Positions 1 through 7,339 are shown, counted from the stretch's first letter. The stretch: 35,296 nt of DNA from Atopococcus tabaci DSM 17538 (GCF_000429585.1 NZ_AUCD01000015.1:1-35296); one strand, 5' to 3'. Numbers and translations: made by a program. The notes: generated by a model from the letters alone, not told the origin.

Positions 1-149
1 ATTCTATACGATTGACATTGCTCAAAGTTGCCGGCAAACTCGTTAAAACAGGCAGACAAGTCTATCTCAAACTGTCGAGTTATCATGTGTATCAAAACGA
101 ATTTTATAAGGTTTTCGAACGCCTACGGCGATCCAGACAATGTATTTAG
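1..149 (+). CDS. Transposase, C-terminal end (IS1380-like), partial
   Basis: Only the last 48 codons are inside the window, read in the frame that starts at base 3 and ending with TAG at 147-149. The tail reads like the end of an IS1380-family DDE transposase: a segment with KVAGKLVKTGRQVYLKLSS followed by a basic end with an FYKVFERLRRSR run. This is family recognition by eye; no catalytic residue is in view. The gene lies just inside a putative IS right end at about 350. Confidence 0.6.
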   Translation, partial: SIRLTLLKVAGKLVKTGRQVYLKLSSYHVYQNEFYKVFERLRRSRQCI

Positions 150-350
150 AGGAGTTATCGCATAAAGTTTTAACTGATTATTTCAAGGGATCAGTCTGCC
201 CTTAAATAGACAAAGGATTTTTAATAGGTCCTTCTTCCCTAAGAATCCTGTTCGAAAACACAATATTTTAGAAGAAAGTATCTGCCTAATATAAAAATAG
301 GCAATTTATTCAAGAAAACAGCTTTAAATTAGAGCTATGAATTATTCAGG
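1..350 (+). mobile_element. Right end of an IS1380-like insertion sequence
   Basis: The transposase remnant is followed by about 200 non-coding bases and then by GAATTATTCAGG at 339-350, which I take as the terminal repeat. On the minus strand this reads CCTGAATAATTC. The other end is outside the window, so neither the inverted repeat pair nor the target duplication can be confirmed. The boundary is inferred from where the neighbouring minus-strand ORF becomes unrelated sequence. Confidence 0.4.
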
Positions 351-430
351 TCTTTATTACCATATTTGATTTTTGCTCGATCTGGATTCATTTCTACTGC
401 ATCAAAGTCAATCTTAACTGGTTTGGGCAT
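335..430 (-). pseudogene. Small ORF truncated by the IS end
   Basis: An ATG at 430 is preceded by AAAGGAAC at a good distance, and the frame gives 31 residues beginning MPKPVKIDFDAVEMNPDRAK. The last five codons and the stop come from the putative IS end (CCTGAATAATTCATAG), so the original C-terminus is probably lost. It lies downstream of the 65-aa gene on the same strand, behind a terminator. I do not recognise the protein; it is acidic and soluble. It could also be a complete small peptide gene if the IS boundary is wrong. Confidence 0.35.
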
Positions 431-460
431 TTTATCAGTTCCTTTCTATGGTGTTTAAGC

Positions 461-490
461 TAAAAAGAAAGCCCCAGAAAACTCTGAGGC
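461..490 (-). terminator. Terminator after the 65-aa gene
   Basis: On the minus strand GCCTCAGA pairs with TCTGGGGC (8 bp, one G-T) around a 4-base loop, followed by TTTCTTTTTA. It lies 15 bases after the stop of the 65-aa gene. Confidence 0.75.
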
Positions 491-504
491 CTGTGTATAT
501 CTCA

Positions 505-702
505 CTAAGGAATATATGTTTTTCCGGAACTGTCTCTTGTCCGGTTTCTGAAAGCTGTTTGAATCTCATGATAAACTTCAAAATACTTGCGAGTAAGCTC
601 TGTTGGAGACAAGTCAGATAGGTCTTGGTTTTCTAAATACAACATTGTTAAAGCCTCTAAAGAGCTACCTGGAAAAGTATTAAGATTGATATCATTGGCC
701 AC
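505..702 (-). CDS. Hypothetical protein, 65 aa
   Basis: A GTG start at 702 has an exceptionally strong ribosome site (AAGGAGGAGGAGGTGA). The protein begins MANDINLNTFPGSSLEALTM, has no signal peptide or membrane segment, and ends in a short basic, polar stretch. A middle region (LSPTELTRKYFEVYHEIQTAF) looks like a helical hairpin. I do not recognise the family; small proteins of this style occur in prophages and other accessory regions of Firmicutes. It has its own promoter, leader and flanking terminators, so it is a single-gene unit. It sits next to an IS end, consistent with an accessory locus. Confidence 0.7.
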   Translation of the reverse strand: MANDINLNTFPGSSLEALTMLYLENQDLSDLSPTELTRKYFEVYHEIQTAFRNRTRDSSGKTYIP

Positions 703-755
703 AAAATCACCTCCTCCTCCTTAATGCATTATCTCAGACATCTACATAAATAAAA

Positions 756-779
756 AGACGACTTTATAAGTCGTCTTAC
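756..779 (-). terminator. Terminator hairpin in the leader of the 65-aa gene
   Basis: AAGACGACTT pairs perfectly with AAGTCGTCTT around a 3-base loop, and on the minus strand it is followed by TTTTTATTT. It stands between the promoter near 874-902 and the ribosome site of the 65-aa gene, so it can act as an attenuator or end a small RNA. Confidence 0.7.
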
Positions 780-867
780 CTGCTGCCCCGTGGTTATTTT
801 CCACGTTCATCCCACGTCTAGTTTACGTCCATTACTTAAAATCTATTGGAGTTTTGTTCTTTAGTTT
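780..867 (-). ncRNA. Candidate leader RNA or small RNA
   Basis: This is the transcribed stretch predicted from the promoter at 874-902 up to the terminator at 756-779. On the minus strand it shows three spaced RACGT repeats and a perfect small hairpin, CGTGG-aaaataa-CCACG, then GGGGCAGCAGG just before the terminator. A 22-codon frame, starting MNVENNHGAAG at about 810, runs through the terminator, but its ribosome site is poor. No known riboswitch class was recognised. Confidence 0.35.
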
Positions 868-873
868 TTTTTA

Positions 874-902
874 ATTATGTGTTGGTTTTTCGCTATTTGT
901 AA
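874..902 (-). promoter_or_regulatory. Promoter of the leader and 65-aa gene
   Basis: Minus strand: -35 TTACAA (902-897), 17-base spacer, -10 CATAAT (879-874). This is a sigma-A type match. The stretch between here and the pfpI terminator near 1019 is A/T-rich and shows no gene. Confidence 0.5.
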
Positions 903-1011
903 CCCAATGAGCAGTTTAAGCTGAAAGTATGATTTCCGTGTGAGAAAACAAAAAAGAATAAAAAAAGTTTTTTGGAAGACGGTTTTTTTTCACTATTTAT
1001 CGTCTTTTACA

Positions 1012-1044
1012 TACAAAAAAGACCGCCTCTCATCAGGCGGTCTT
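1012..1044 (-). terminator. Terminator of the PfpI/DJ-1 gene
   Basis: AAGACCGCCT pairs with AGGCGGTCTT around a 6-base loop. On the minus strand it is followed by TTTTTTG. It lies about 140 bases after the stop codon at 1184. Confidence 0.8.
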
Positions 1045-1183
1045 CTAACTTGCTCTTTTCATTAGGGGGGAGAAAAGAGATGGTTTGTTTTTTAAGCACT
1101 GGTCATACTATAACAAATCAAAGCAAGATTCTCCTTAAGAAAGATTAAGAGTTCTATTTGAACGAATAAAAGATTTCTTATTT

Positions 1184-1702
1184 TTATTTGTCCAATGCTT
1201 TGACGATGGCTTCATTGAAAGCCGGTAAGTCATCTGGGGTGCGGCTGGAAATGATGCCGGAATCATCGATGACGACCTCTTCATCTTTGACGTTCGCACC
1301 TGCATTTCGCAAGTCGACTTGTACTTGTTTAACCGCCGTAATGTCTCTGCCTTTGACAATTTCCGCATTGATCATCAATTGTGGACCGTGGCAAATCGTA
1401 AAGATGGGTTTTTGACTGTCGGCAAATGCTTTGGTGAAAGCCAAGAATCGTTCGTCTTTGCGCAGTTTATCAGGGGAATACCCACCAGGGATCAACAAGG
1501 CATCAAACTCGTCCGGTGACACGTCATCGATGCCTTTATCTATGGTGACAGACGCTTCGCCTTTTTTGCCTTCCACTGTTTCTCCGGCTTCAAAACCGAT
1601 GGTCACCACTTCGTGGCCGGCCTTTTCCAACTCTTCTTTTGGAGAAGTAAACTCCACGTCTTCAAACAAATCCGTCATAACAGAAGCAATTTTTTTACTC
1701 AT
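1184..1702 (-). CDS. PfpI/DJ-1 family protein (general stress protein)
   Basis: This 172-aa protein is a full-length single domain of the DJ-1/PfpI superfamily, similar in type to Bacillus YraA. The nucleophile elbow FTICHGPQ contains the expected Cys (about residue 104) followed by His; LLIPGGY is the usual glycine loop before it and an acidic residue from the N-terminal part would complete the site. Members are described as stress proteins with chaperone, protease or disputed deglycase activity; the sequence does not decide among these. The start has AAGGAGGG 10 bases upstream. The unit is monocistronic with a promoter at 1738-1767 and its own terminator. The neighbouring methylglyoxal synthase makes a link to dicarbonyl stress attractive, but this is only an inference from proximity. 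Confidence 0.9.
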   Translation of the reverse strand: MSKKIASVMTDLFEDVEFTSPKEELEKAGHEVVTIGFEAGETVEGKKGEASVTIDKGIDDVSPDEFDALLIPGGYSPDKLRKDERFLAFTKAFADSQKPIFTICHGPQLMINAEIVKGRDITAVKQVQVDLRNAGANVKDEEVVIDDSGIISSRTPDDLPAFNEAIVKALDK

Positions 1703-1737
1703 ACTGATAAATCCCTCCTTGTTTGGTGTCTAAACTT

Positions 1738-1767
1738 AGTGTACCGAAACTCTTCCTTTCTCTTCAA
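1738..1767 (-). promoter_or_regulatory. Promoter of the PfpI/DJ-1 gene
   Basis: Minus strand: -35 TTGAAG (1767-1762), 18-base spacer, -10 TACACT (1743-1738). Confidence 0.45.
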
Positions 1768-1872
1768 CCGATAGGCTCAGAGGAGGAAAAGAAGGGGAAA
1801 CCGGTCTCTTGAGGAAAAACTGTGGTATGATGGATTCATAAGAAATGATTTTGGCACTTGGGAGGAACACGG

Positions 1873-2295
1873 ATGAACATTGCATTAATCGCACACGATA
1901 AAAAGAAAGACGAAATGGAACGGTTGGCGTTAGCGTACCGAAACATTCTGGAGAAACACACGTTGTTCGCTACAGGGACGACAGGACAACGCATCATCGA
2001 CGCGACAGGTTTACCGGTTCACCGTTTCAAGTCAGGCCCGCTTGGAGGAGACCAACAAATCGGTGCTTATGTATCGGGTAACAAGATGGACTTGATTATT
2101 TTCCTGCGTGACCCACTGACTGCCCAGGCACACGAGCCGGATATTTCTGCTCTGTTGCGTTTGAGCGATGTATATGAAATTCCATTGGCGACCAACTTGG
2201 GAACCGCAGAAATCCTCTTACGGGGACTGGACGCCGGGTTCTTGCAGTGGCGCGACCTCAACCGTGGAAAAGACAGAGACAAACTGCGCTTTTAA
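1873..2295 (+). CDS. mgsA: Methylglyoxal synthase
   Basis: The protein converts dihydroxyacetone phosphate to methylglyoxal and phosphate, a bypass of lower glycolysis used when phosphate is short or sugar phosphates build up. The 140-aa length is normal. Family motifs are visible: [10 protein letters not shown] at the N-terminus, FATGTTG (phosphate binding), the [10 protein letters not shown] loop, [11 protein letters not shown] with the catalytic Asp region, and the HEPD motif with its His. The ATG at 1873 is chosen because GGGAGGAAC precedes it; a longer frame back to a TTG at 1858 would swallow that site. The gene stands alone between a divergent gene and a strong terminator. Confidence 0.95.
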   Translation: MNIALIAHDKKKDEMERLALAYRNILEKHTLFATGTTGQRIIDATGLPVHRFKSGPLGGDQQIGAYVSGNKMDLIIFLRDPLTAQAHEPDISALLRLSDVYEIPLATNLGTAEILLRGLDAGFLQWRDLNRGKDRDKLRF

Positions 2296-2307
2296 TGAAT
2301 ACAATAA

Positions 2308-2352
2308 AAAAGACCTCCTTCCTGCAAGAGCAGGGAAGGAGGTCTTTTTCTT
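2308..2352. terminator. Bidirectional terminator between mgsA and the DUF378 gene
   Basis: AAAGACCTCCTTCC pairs with GGAAGGAGGTCTTT around a short loop. T-runs follow on both strands, so it can serve the two convergent genes mgsA and the DUF378 gene. Confidence 0.85.
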
Positions 2353-2355
2353 TAG

Positions 2356-2571
2356 CTAGGTGCGGTCACGGTATCCTCGCGGTTGGTAACTGAAGTATTT
2401 GAGACAATACAGTGCAGATAAACCAACTAGGACGTATACGATTCTTGAAAGAAGCGCTGTTTGGCTGCCAAATAAAGTAGCAACAAGATCAAATTCAAAA
2501 AGTCCGACAAGCAACCAGTTCAACCCACCGATAATCAATAAAGCCAGTGCAATTCTGTCCAGAGCTTTCAT
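2356..2571 (-). CDS. DUF378 family small membrane protein
   Basis: A 71-aa protein with two membrane helices (about residues 4-24 and 38-58) separated by a short loop. The pattern ALDRIALALLIIGGLNWLLVGLFEFDLVATLFG is typical of DUF378 (YuzA-like) proteins, whose function is not known. The second in-frame ATG (2571) is chosen, since GGAGGG lies directly against the first ATG but 6 bases from the second. The basic C-terminal tail would face the cytoplasm. Convergent with mgsA; no operon partner. Confidence 0.85.
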   Translation of the reverse strand: MKALDRIALALLIIGGLNWLLVGLFEFDLVATLFGSQTALLSRIVYVLVGLSALYCLKYFSYQPRGYRDRT

Positions 2572-2775
2572 TATCATCCCTCCTTTACCTGTTCTAGATA
2601 CATAAAATATACGGGAAAAAGTGGGAAAAGTCGATTAATATGAATGCTTCAAATAATAAAACGGGCATTTTTTATTTGGGAATTGTATGACAAAACAAGG
2701 ATGAAACCCGCTGCATACATGTTTTAGGAGAAGGGGGAGAGATGAATTTTATTCAATAGGAATAAAGTTTCCCCT

Positions 2776-2936
2776 ACAAAGAAATTTATTTTTTTCTTTC
2801 TTTGTTGAAGAAAGCCTCTTTCTACGACAAAGACTGCTTGAATGTCGATTTCTTTGTGGGAGAGAACCGTTCTCTCTCACAAAGAATTTTCCTTTTCTTC
2901 TTCTTTGTTAGAGATAAGCTCATTCCACCCAAAGAA
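2776..2936. repeat. Degenerate tandem array with a period of about 52 bases
   Basis: ACAAAGA(A) begins at 2776, 2827, 2879 and (as CAAAGAA) 2930; its inverse TTTCTTTGT or TTCTTTGT begins at 2797, 2849 and 2901. Spacings are 51, 52, 51 and 52, 52. Each unit can form hairpins; the best is 2850-2866 with 2870-2886 (17 bp, one G-T). The array lies between the nrdJ terminator and the DUF378 gene, which is transcribed away from it. The rest of 2572-2775 shows no gene or clear site. Confidence 0.6.
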
Positions 2937-2964
2937 AAAACCACGGAGAAAGAATCTCCGTGGT
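2935..2964 (-). terminator. Terminator of nrdJ
   Basis: Minus strand: ACCACGGAGA pairs with TCTCCGTGGT around a 5-base loop, followed by TTTTTTC. It is 12 bases from the nrdJ stop codon. Confidence 0.85.
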
Positions 2965-2975
2965 CATCGTAAATT

Positions 2976-4781
2976 TTATAGTCCACATCTCAGCTGCGCA
3001 CTGCAGTTTGTGCAAGTGTTGCATCCGCCGATGTCTTCTACCGTACCTTTACGGCAGATTGGGCAGGTGTCTCCGATATCGGATCCATAAACCACATCGT
3101 CTGTGTGACCGTGTGTTTTCACGTGTTCGTTTTGTGCTTGGTCAACCAATTGTTCCAACTCTTCTTTGTCTTCAACGACACGCGGTTCTTTTCCGATATG
3201 AACTTCTTCGTCCACAACGTTTTCTTCCGCTTTAAGCGTCAAGACTTGAGTGTCACGGGAGCCGTCCACATAAACGGTTCCGCCTTTTGCACCGCCTTTG
3301 TAGAGACGCTCATAGACACCTTCCACTTGGGAAGCGGTGTAGCCTTTCGGTGCGTTCACTGTTTTGGAAATGGAGCTGTCCACCCAGCGTTGAATGGTTG
3401 TTTGAACATCCACGTGTTCTTCCGGCGTCAAGTCCATCGCAGCAACAAAGTAGTCCGGCAGGTTGTTTTCATCTGCTTCCGGATGAGCATCCAAGTACTC
3501 TTGGACAATGTCGGAGTTCACTTCGATGAATTTACCCAGACGTCCGCTGCGGAAGTATTTGAACGCGAAGTACGGTTCCAAACCAGTTGCGACGCCGACC
3601 ATGGTTCCGGTAGAACCTGTCGGAGCGACAGTCAAGAGGTGGGAGTTACGAATTCCGTGTTCCAAAATACCTTGACGCACGTGCTCTGGCATGCGTTGCA
3701 TGTAACCGGTGCTGATGAAGCGTTCGCGCAGTTGTTTTGTTTCTTCTTCGGTTTTTCCGATTAAGAATGGGAAGCTGCCTTTTTCTTTCGCCAACTCGAT
3801 GGATGCTTCATAGGCGGAAACAGCGATTGTCTCGAATACTTTGTCGACAATTTTGTTTCCTTCTTCTGAACCATAACGATTGCGTGTATAAATCAGCAAG
3901 TCCGCCAACCCCATGACGCCCAAACCGATTCGGCGCTCACCGAGGGCTTGCTTCTCGTTTTCTTTCAAGAAATACGGAGTGGCGTCAATGACGTTGTCCT
4001 GCATACGGACACCGGTTTGAACGGTTTCTCTTAAGTTGTCGTAATCAACCGTACCGTCCACTTTGTTGGCCATATTCGCCAAGTTGACGGCAGCCAAGTT
4101 ACATACGGAATATGGAGCGAGCGGCTGCTCCCCACATGGATTTGTCGCAACAACTTTTTGTCCGTAAGCTTTCGCGTTTGTATCGTTGTTGGCGTTGTCG
4201 ATGAAGAAGACGCCTGGCTCCGCAGAGTAAGTGGCACAGATGTTGATCAGTTTCCACAACTCGCGTGCACGGATGGTGCGGTAGTCGCGTACGGCGAATC
4301 CTTTTTCTTCCCATTCGCGTACGTCACCGACTTCGTGCCAGTCGTTGTTGTAGGCAGCCATGTCTTCCGGAGAGTAGTTTTCCACATCCGGGAAGCGTAG
4401 CGTCCACTCTTTGTCTTCTTCGACAGCATCCATGAAGTCGTTTGTCAACGTGATGGAAATGTTCGCGCCGGTCAAGAAGTCCGGGTTGTGGACACTGTAC
4501 GTTCCGCCTTCACGGAGTTTCGTTTCTGCGTCTTTGATGACGTCAGGAGAGAAGCCGCCGTGTCCAGGGAAGTCTTTGTATTTCACGATTCCGCGGTACA
4601 TATCCAATTCACGGTCTGTGAACGGTGTAAATTTCAATTTTTCTTCTGCTGCTTGTTTGATCTGCTCGTCTTGAGTGTTCTCGATCAAGTAGCGGAGAAC
4701 GCGGGCGTTCTGCATTTTGGAAATAATAAATTCAATAATGTCAGGATGCCAATCCGCCAGCATGATCATTTGTGCCCCACG
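2976..4781 (-). CDS. nrdJ: Adenosylcobalamin-dependent ribonucleotide reductase, exon 2
   Basis: This is the 601-codon C-terminal exon of a class II ribonucleoside reductase, which makes deoxynucleotides with a B12-derived radical and needs no oxygen. After joining to exon 1 the protein is 864 aa. Exon 2 begins with RGAQM, the continuation of the conserved GGSRRGAQM block. It contains NPCGEQPL (radical-proton Cys and Glu in the barrel), the long NSHLLTVAPTGSTGTM phosphate-site motif, and a Cys-rich tail (CPIC...CNTC..C, ending CGL) that would recharge the active-site disulfide. An ATG at 4769 opens the reading frame but lacks a ribosome site, and the protein cannot work without exon 1. Splicing of the group I intron at 4782-6018 restores the frame exactly. 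Confidence 0.93.
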   Translation of the reverse strand, partial: RGAQMIMLADWHPDIIEFIISKMQNARVLRYLIENTQDEQIKQAAEEKLKFTPFTDRELDMYRGIVKYKDFPGHGGFSPDVIKDAETKLREGGTYSVHNPDFLTGANISITLTNDFMDAVEEDKEWTLRFPDVENYSPEDMAAYNNDWHEVGDVREWEEKGFAVRDYRTIRARELWKLINICATYSAEPGVFFIDNANNDTNAKAYGQKVVATNPCGEQPLAPYSVCNLAAVNLANMANKVDGTVDYDNLRETVQTGVRMQDNVIDATPYFLKENEKQALGERRIGLGVMGLADLLIYTRNRYGSEEGNKIVDKVFETIAVSAYEASIELAKEKGSFPFLIGKTEEETKQLRERFISTGYMQRMPEHVRQGILEHGIRNSHLLTVAPTGSTGTMVGVATGLEPYFAFKYFRSGRLGKFIEVNSDIVQEYLDAHPEADENNLPDYFVAAMDLTPEEHVDVQTTIQRWVDSSISKTVNAPKGYTASQVEGVYERLYKGGAKGGTVYVDGSRDTQVLTLKAEENVVDEEVHIGKEPRVVEDKEELEQLVDQAQNEHVKTHGHTDDVVYGSDIGDTCPICRKGTVEDIGGCNTCTNCSAQLRCGL

Positions 4782-6018
4782 CGCATTGTTACAAACCTAT
4801 GTTGAATAGGTCGGGATGGACATTTCTGCCATCCTCTCATGCTTTCACATGAGTTCAGACTATATCATCAAAGAAGAGAATATATCATATTTGCGATTCA
4901 ACTTGATATCGCCGTCTCTATACAATAAAGGAAAAATTTTCTTTAAGTCTTTTACACTGCTGAGGTAGAGGTCATAGCAGCCTTGTTTAGGAGAGATAGC
5001 ATTTACACCTTTTGCGAAACCTTGGATTTTTAAGAATTGCAATATGTCTGTTAAAAATTCTTTATTCCCAGTGAATCCCATTCTAGCTTTGGTGTATCCA
5101 TATCTAGTGTAAACCCGTATAGAACCGTCTGCATCGAAAAATCCTCGAAGAAAGGACCATTGAAGTCTTTGATCACCTAAATCAACCCATTTTTCATTTC
5201 CGGTTTTTCTAGGAGTAACATTCAACTTAATTAGATCGTCACACATTTTTGTGCAATTGATGACTAAAGAGTATTTGTTTTGTTCGTTCTCGGCATTTCG
5301 CTTTCTGAACTTCACTAATTTTTCCATCTGCAACTCTTTAGCTATATCATCTAATAATTGCTTATCTTGTTCAGCAAGAGTAAGGATAAGTCTTTTTCTT
5401 TTGATATCATCTCGGATGGTCCCATCTCCCGCGATATATCCTAACAAGTAAGCTTTATTGAATGTGTTTATATTTTCAAAGTAATCTTCATCATAGTCAT
5501 ATATTTTGCTTTTTAACTTTCCTGCTTCTCCGGGGGTTCTCATTTTTATAAATTGCAAATCATTATTCCAACGAGAAAGAGTCCCTCTGTTTACACCAGT
5601 AATCCTAGCTATGTCTACTAAACTATGTCCTTTATTGTATAACCGTTTTACCGTCTTGATTATCTCTTCTTTGTCCCGTGCCCCGTAAACACGTCTCCGT
5701 GGATTACGGCCTACTTTTTCCATTCGTTTTTCCTCCATGTTGAGCTCTTTTCTTCTACTATAACTCATTTGAAAGAGAGAAAAAAGTTTTAGGAAATTTC
5801 GGTAGTCGTTGAACCTTCTCCATCCTTTCGGAACAGGAGCTCGGCTGCTGATTGCCCATTTTTTTCAGCACTTAGTGACTTGTTTTGCAACATATGCCAT
5901 CTCAGTAATTTTTTCTGCTTTCGCAGCCTTCACGCTTACCGTTTCCAGTTACGTTTTGGCTTACTGAGCTTTAGGGTGTTCCAGCAATTCTCGGAATTTT
6001 TCTCCCGCCATGGTGTTA
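4782..6018 (-). mobile_element. Group I intron in nrdJ
   Basis: Exon 1 ends in CTCCCGT and the intron contains GCGGGAG 11 bases later; these pair as P1 with the required U-G at the splice site (6019/6018). The intron starts with TAA, which would stop translation. The core shows classic group I sequences: AATTGCTGGAACACCC (P3/P4 region), AATGGGCAATCAGCAGCC (Q/R) and AAGGTTCAACGACTA (S, 3' side of P7). The intron ends in G (4782), just before CGTGGGGCACAA of exon 2. Removing 1237 bases joins GGSR to RGAQ, the usual reductase sequence. The 3' end has a perfect hairpin CTCATG-tgaaag-CATGAG. The homing endonuclease gene lies after the core, in the peripheral 3' domain. Confidence 0.93.
4860..5723 (-). 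CDS. LAGLIDADG homing endonuclease encoded in the intron
   Basis: The protein (287 aa from the chosen start) should cut intron-less nrdJ alleles and so spread the intron. Two LAGLIDADG helices are visible, LLGYIAGDGTI and LRGFFDADGSI, so it can act as a monomer; each ends in the metal-binding acidic residue. The N-terminus carries a helix-turn-helix (SLVDIARITGVNRGTLSRW), a DNA-binding addition common in such enzymes. The ATG at 5723 is preferred because GGAGG lies 8 bases before it; two upstream in-frame ATGs (5768, 5738) lack one. The gene is more A/T-rich than nrdJ, in line with separate origin. It is free-standing, not fused to exon 1, because the intron begins with a stop codon. Confidence 0.92.
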   Translation of the reverse strand: MEKVGRNPRRRVYGARDKEEIIKTVKRLYNKGHSLVDIARITGVNRGTLSRWNNDLQFIKMRTPGEAGKLKSKIYDYDEDYFENINTFNKAYLLGYIAGDGTIRDDIKRKRLILTLAEQDKQLLDDIAKELQMEKLVKFRKRNAENEQNKYSLVINCTKMCDDLIKLNVTPRKTGNEKWVDLGDQRLQWSFLRGFFDADGSIRVYTRYGYTKARMGFTGNKEFLTDILQFLKIQGFAKGVNAISPKQGCYDLYLSSVKDLKKIFPLLYRDGDIKLNRKYDIFSSLMI

Positions 6019-6807
6019 ACGGGAGCCACCTTGCTCAACAAGGTGAGTGAGCTTCGCGATGTCGTCCAACCAAGAAACCGAACCGCTCGATTTTCCGTTT
6101 ACGCCGCGTGCCAATGTGTTGCGTGGACGCAGGGTCGAACCGTTTGTTCCGACTCCGCCGCCGCGGCTCATGATTTCCATGACTTGTTTGCGGTGCTCGG
6201 AGATGCCTTCGCGGGAGTCTGGAATGAACGGCATCACGTAACAGTTGAAGTACGTAACGTTTGTCTGTGAGCCGGCTCCGTAAAGAACACGTCCTGCAGG
6301 AATGAAGTTCAAGCTTGAAAGCTGTTTGTAGAAAGCTTCGAAAGCCGCTTTGCGTTTTGCTGGATCGGTTTCTGTTTCAGCCAATCCGGTTGCGTTCCGT
6401 TTGGCAATTTGTTCGTAAAAGATTTCCAACGGTTTTTCGATGACGTCCAAGCTGCAGCGGACAATGCCTGTCTCGCGTTCTTCTGGGTCTTCGATATTTG
6501 CCTGGTATTCTTCTTCCACTAATACAAGTGCTTCGTTACGAGCGCGGTCGATTGATTGGACGTATCCAATTCCGCGAGCCGGATATTTCGGGTCGGGTTT
6601 GATGGTCAATACAACCAAGTCGCCCTCAGACAATGTCACTTTTGCAGTGTCTTTGAACGAATACCGGTCCAACATGACCATCCGAGATACGCCTTTGTGT
6701 GTGATGTGCATGTCTTCTGTGATCGGGTGGACAGGAGGAAATTGTCGGATGTCGTTGTTCAGTTTTTCAATGTTTAACTGAGGTTTGGCAAGGGTGTTCA
6801 TCGCCAT
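6019..6807 (-). CDS. nrdJ: Adenosylcobalamin-dependent ribonucleotide reductase, exon 1
   Basis: The 263-codon N-terminal exon. It contains an N-terminal domain (about 1-130) seen in class II reductases of Firmicutes, then the start of the catalytic barrel: FIPAGRVLYGAGS, YFNCYVMPF with the redox-active Cys189, and SRGGGVGTNGSTLRP (substrate binding). The exon ends in EQGGSR at the 5' splice site. The ATG at 6807 has AGGAGAG 9 bases upstream. The long upstream region carries a promoter at 6954-6982 and two NrdR-like boxes. No cobalamin riboswitch was seen. The gene order nrdJ/fhs is divergent. Confidence 0.95.
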
Positions 6808-6953
6808 TTTTTATCACTCTCCTATGTATTTTTTGCTTGGACAAGCTTCAATGAAAGGTCCTGAAAACTTGTGCTAAAGGGTTTTTTTCAACGAAAAATA
6901 CCCTATATAGACGGATTAGTGTTCCGCGACACAACATATGGTAGTTCATACTG

Positions 6954-6982
6954 AGTATACTATATAGTTTTTTGGACTACAA
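6954..6982 (-). promoter_or_regulatory. nrdJ: Promoter of nrdJ
   Basis: Minus strand: -35 TTGTAG (6982-6977), 17-base spacer, -10 TATACT (6959-6954). The resulting leader is about 140 bases. Three small A/T-rich palindromic stretches (around CTATATAG at 6903 and 6961 and CATATG at 6935) surround it. Confidence 0.6.
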
Positions 6983-7036
6983 ATTTTTAGACCTCTAAAT
7001 TTGCAGAGCCACTAATGGTGCGCATTTCGCTGTGAA

Positions 7037-7084
7037 ACACTACATTTAGTGTTTTGTTTCACACATCCGCACATCATTTAGTGG
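7037..7084. promoter_or_regulatory. Pair of NrdR-like boxes
   Basis: ACACTACATTTAGTGT (7037-7052) matches the NrdR box pattern acaCwAtATaTwGtgt at 14 of 16 positions; GCACATCATTTAGTGG (7069-7084) is a weaker second copy. Their centres are 32 bases apart, three helical turns, as usual for NrdR. They lie upstream of the nrdJ promoter. Confidence 0.55.
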
Positions 7085-7213
7085 ACAGCGCATTTTCTAT
7101 TTTACGTTATTTTTAGAGAAGAAACAGTCTTGAATTCCACAGGAATATATGATAGCTCGTCCCCAAAAAGCGGCAGGACAATGTTTTTCACTCAGAAAAA
7201 AATTGGACATAGT

Positions 7214-7225
7214 TTCTGTACAGAA
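7214..7225. promoter_or_regulatory. Perfect 12-bp palindrome upstream of fhs
   Basis: TTCTGTACAGAA is a perfect palindrome about 42 bases before a TATAAT at 7267-7272, which is the likely -10 of the fhs operon (no clear -35). It may be an operator; the regulator is unknown. Nothing else gene-like is seen in 7085-7339. Confidence 0.3.
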
Positions 7226-7339
7226 TCAGACAGGAGAATAAGAAGAAAAACCGTAATTCTCTATGATATAATAAGTATTAATAAAAATAGAAGGAATCCG
7301 GGTGTCCAGATGGGAACCTGATTCATTAGGGGGATTAAA

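Noticed and set aside
2776-2936. CRISPR array
   Set aside because: The period is regular but the repeated part is only 8-9 bases and alternates in orientation; no cas genes are in view.
3105-3764. 219-aa plus-strand ORF
   Set aside because: Antisense shadow of nrdJ exon 2.
2976-4769. Independent short reductase starting at the ATG at 4769
   Set aside because: No ribosome site, and the product would lack the Cys189 region and substrate loop of exon 1.
4860-6018. Intein in nrdJ
   Set aside because: Inteins are common in this gene, but exon 1 is followed at once by an in-frame TAA and the endonuclease has its own ribosome site. The group I core sequences explain the insertion.
6808-7339. Cobalamin riboswitch upstream of the B12-dependent reductase
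   Set aside because: No B12 box or related conserved blocks were found on the minus strand.
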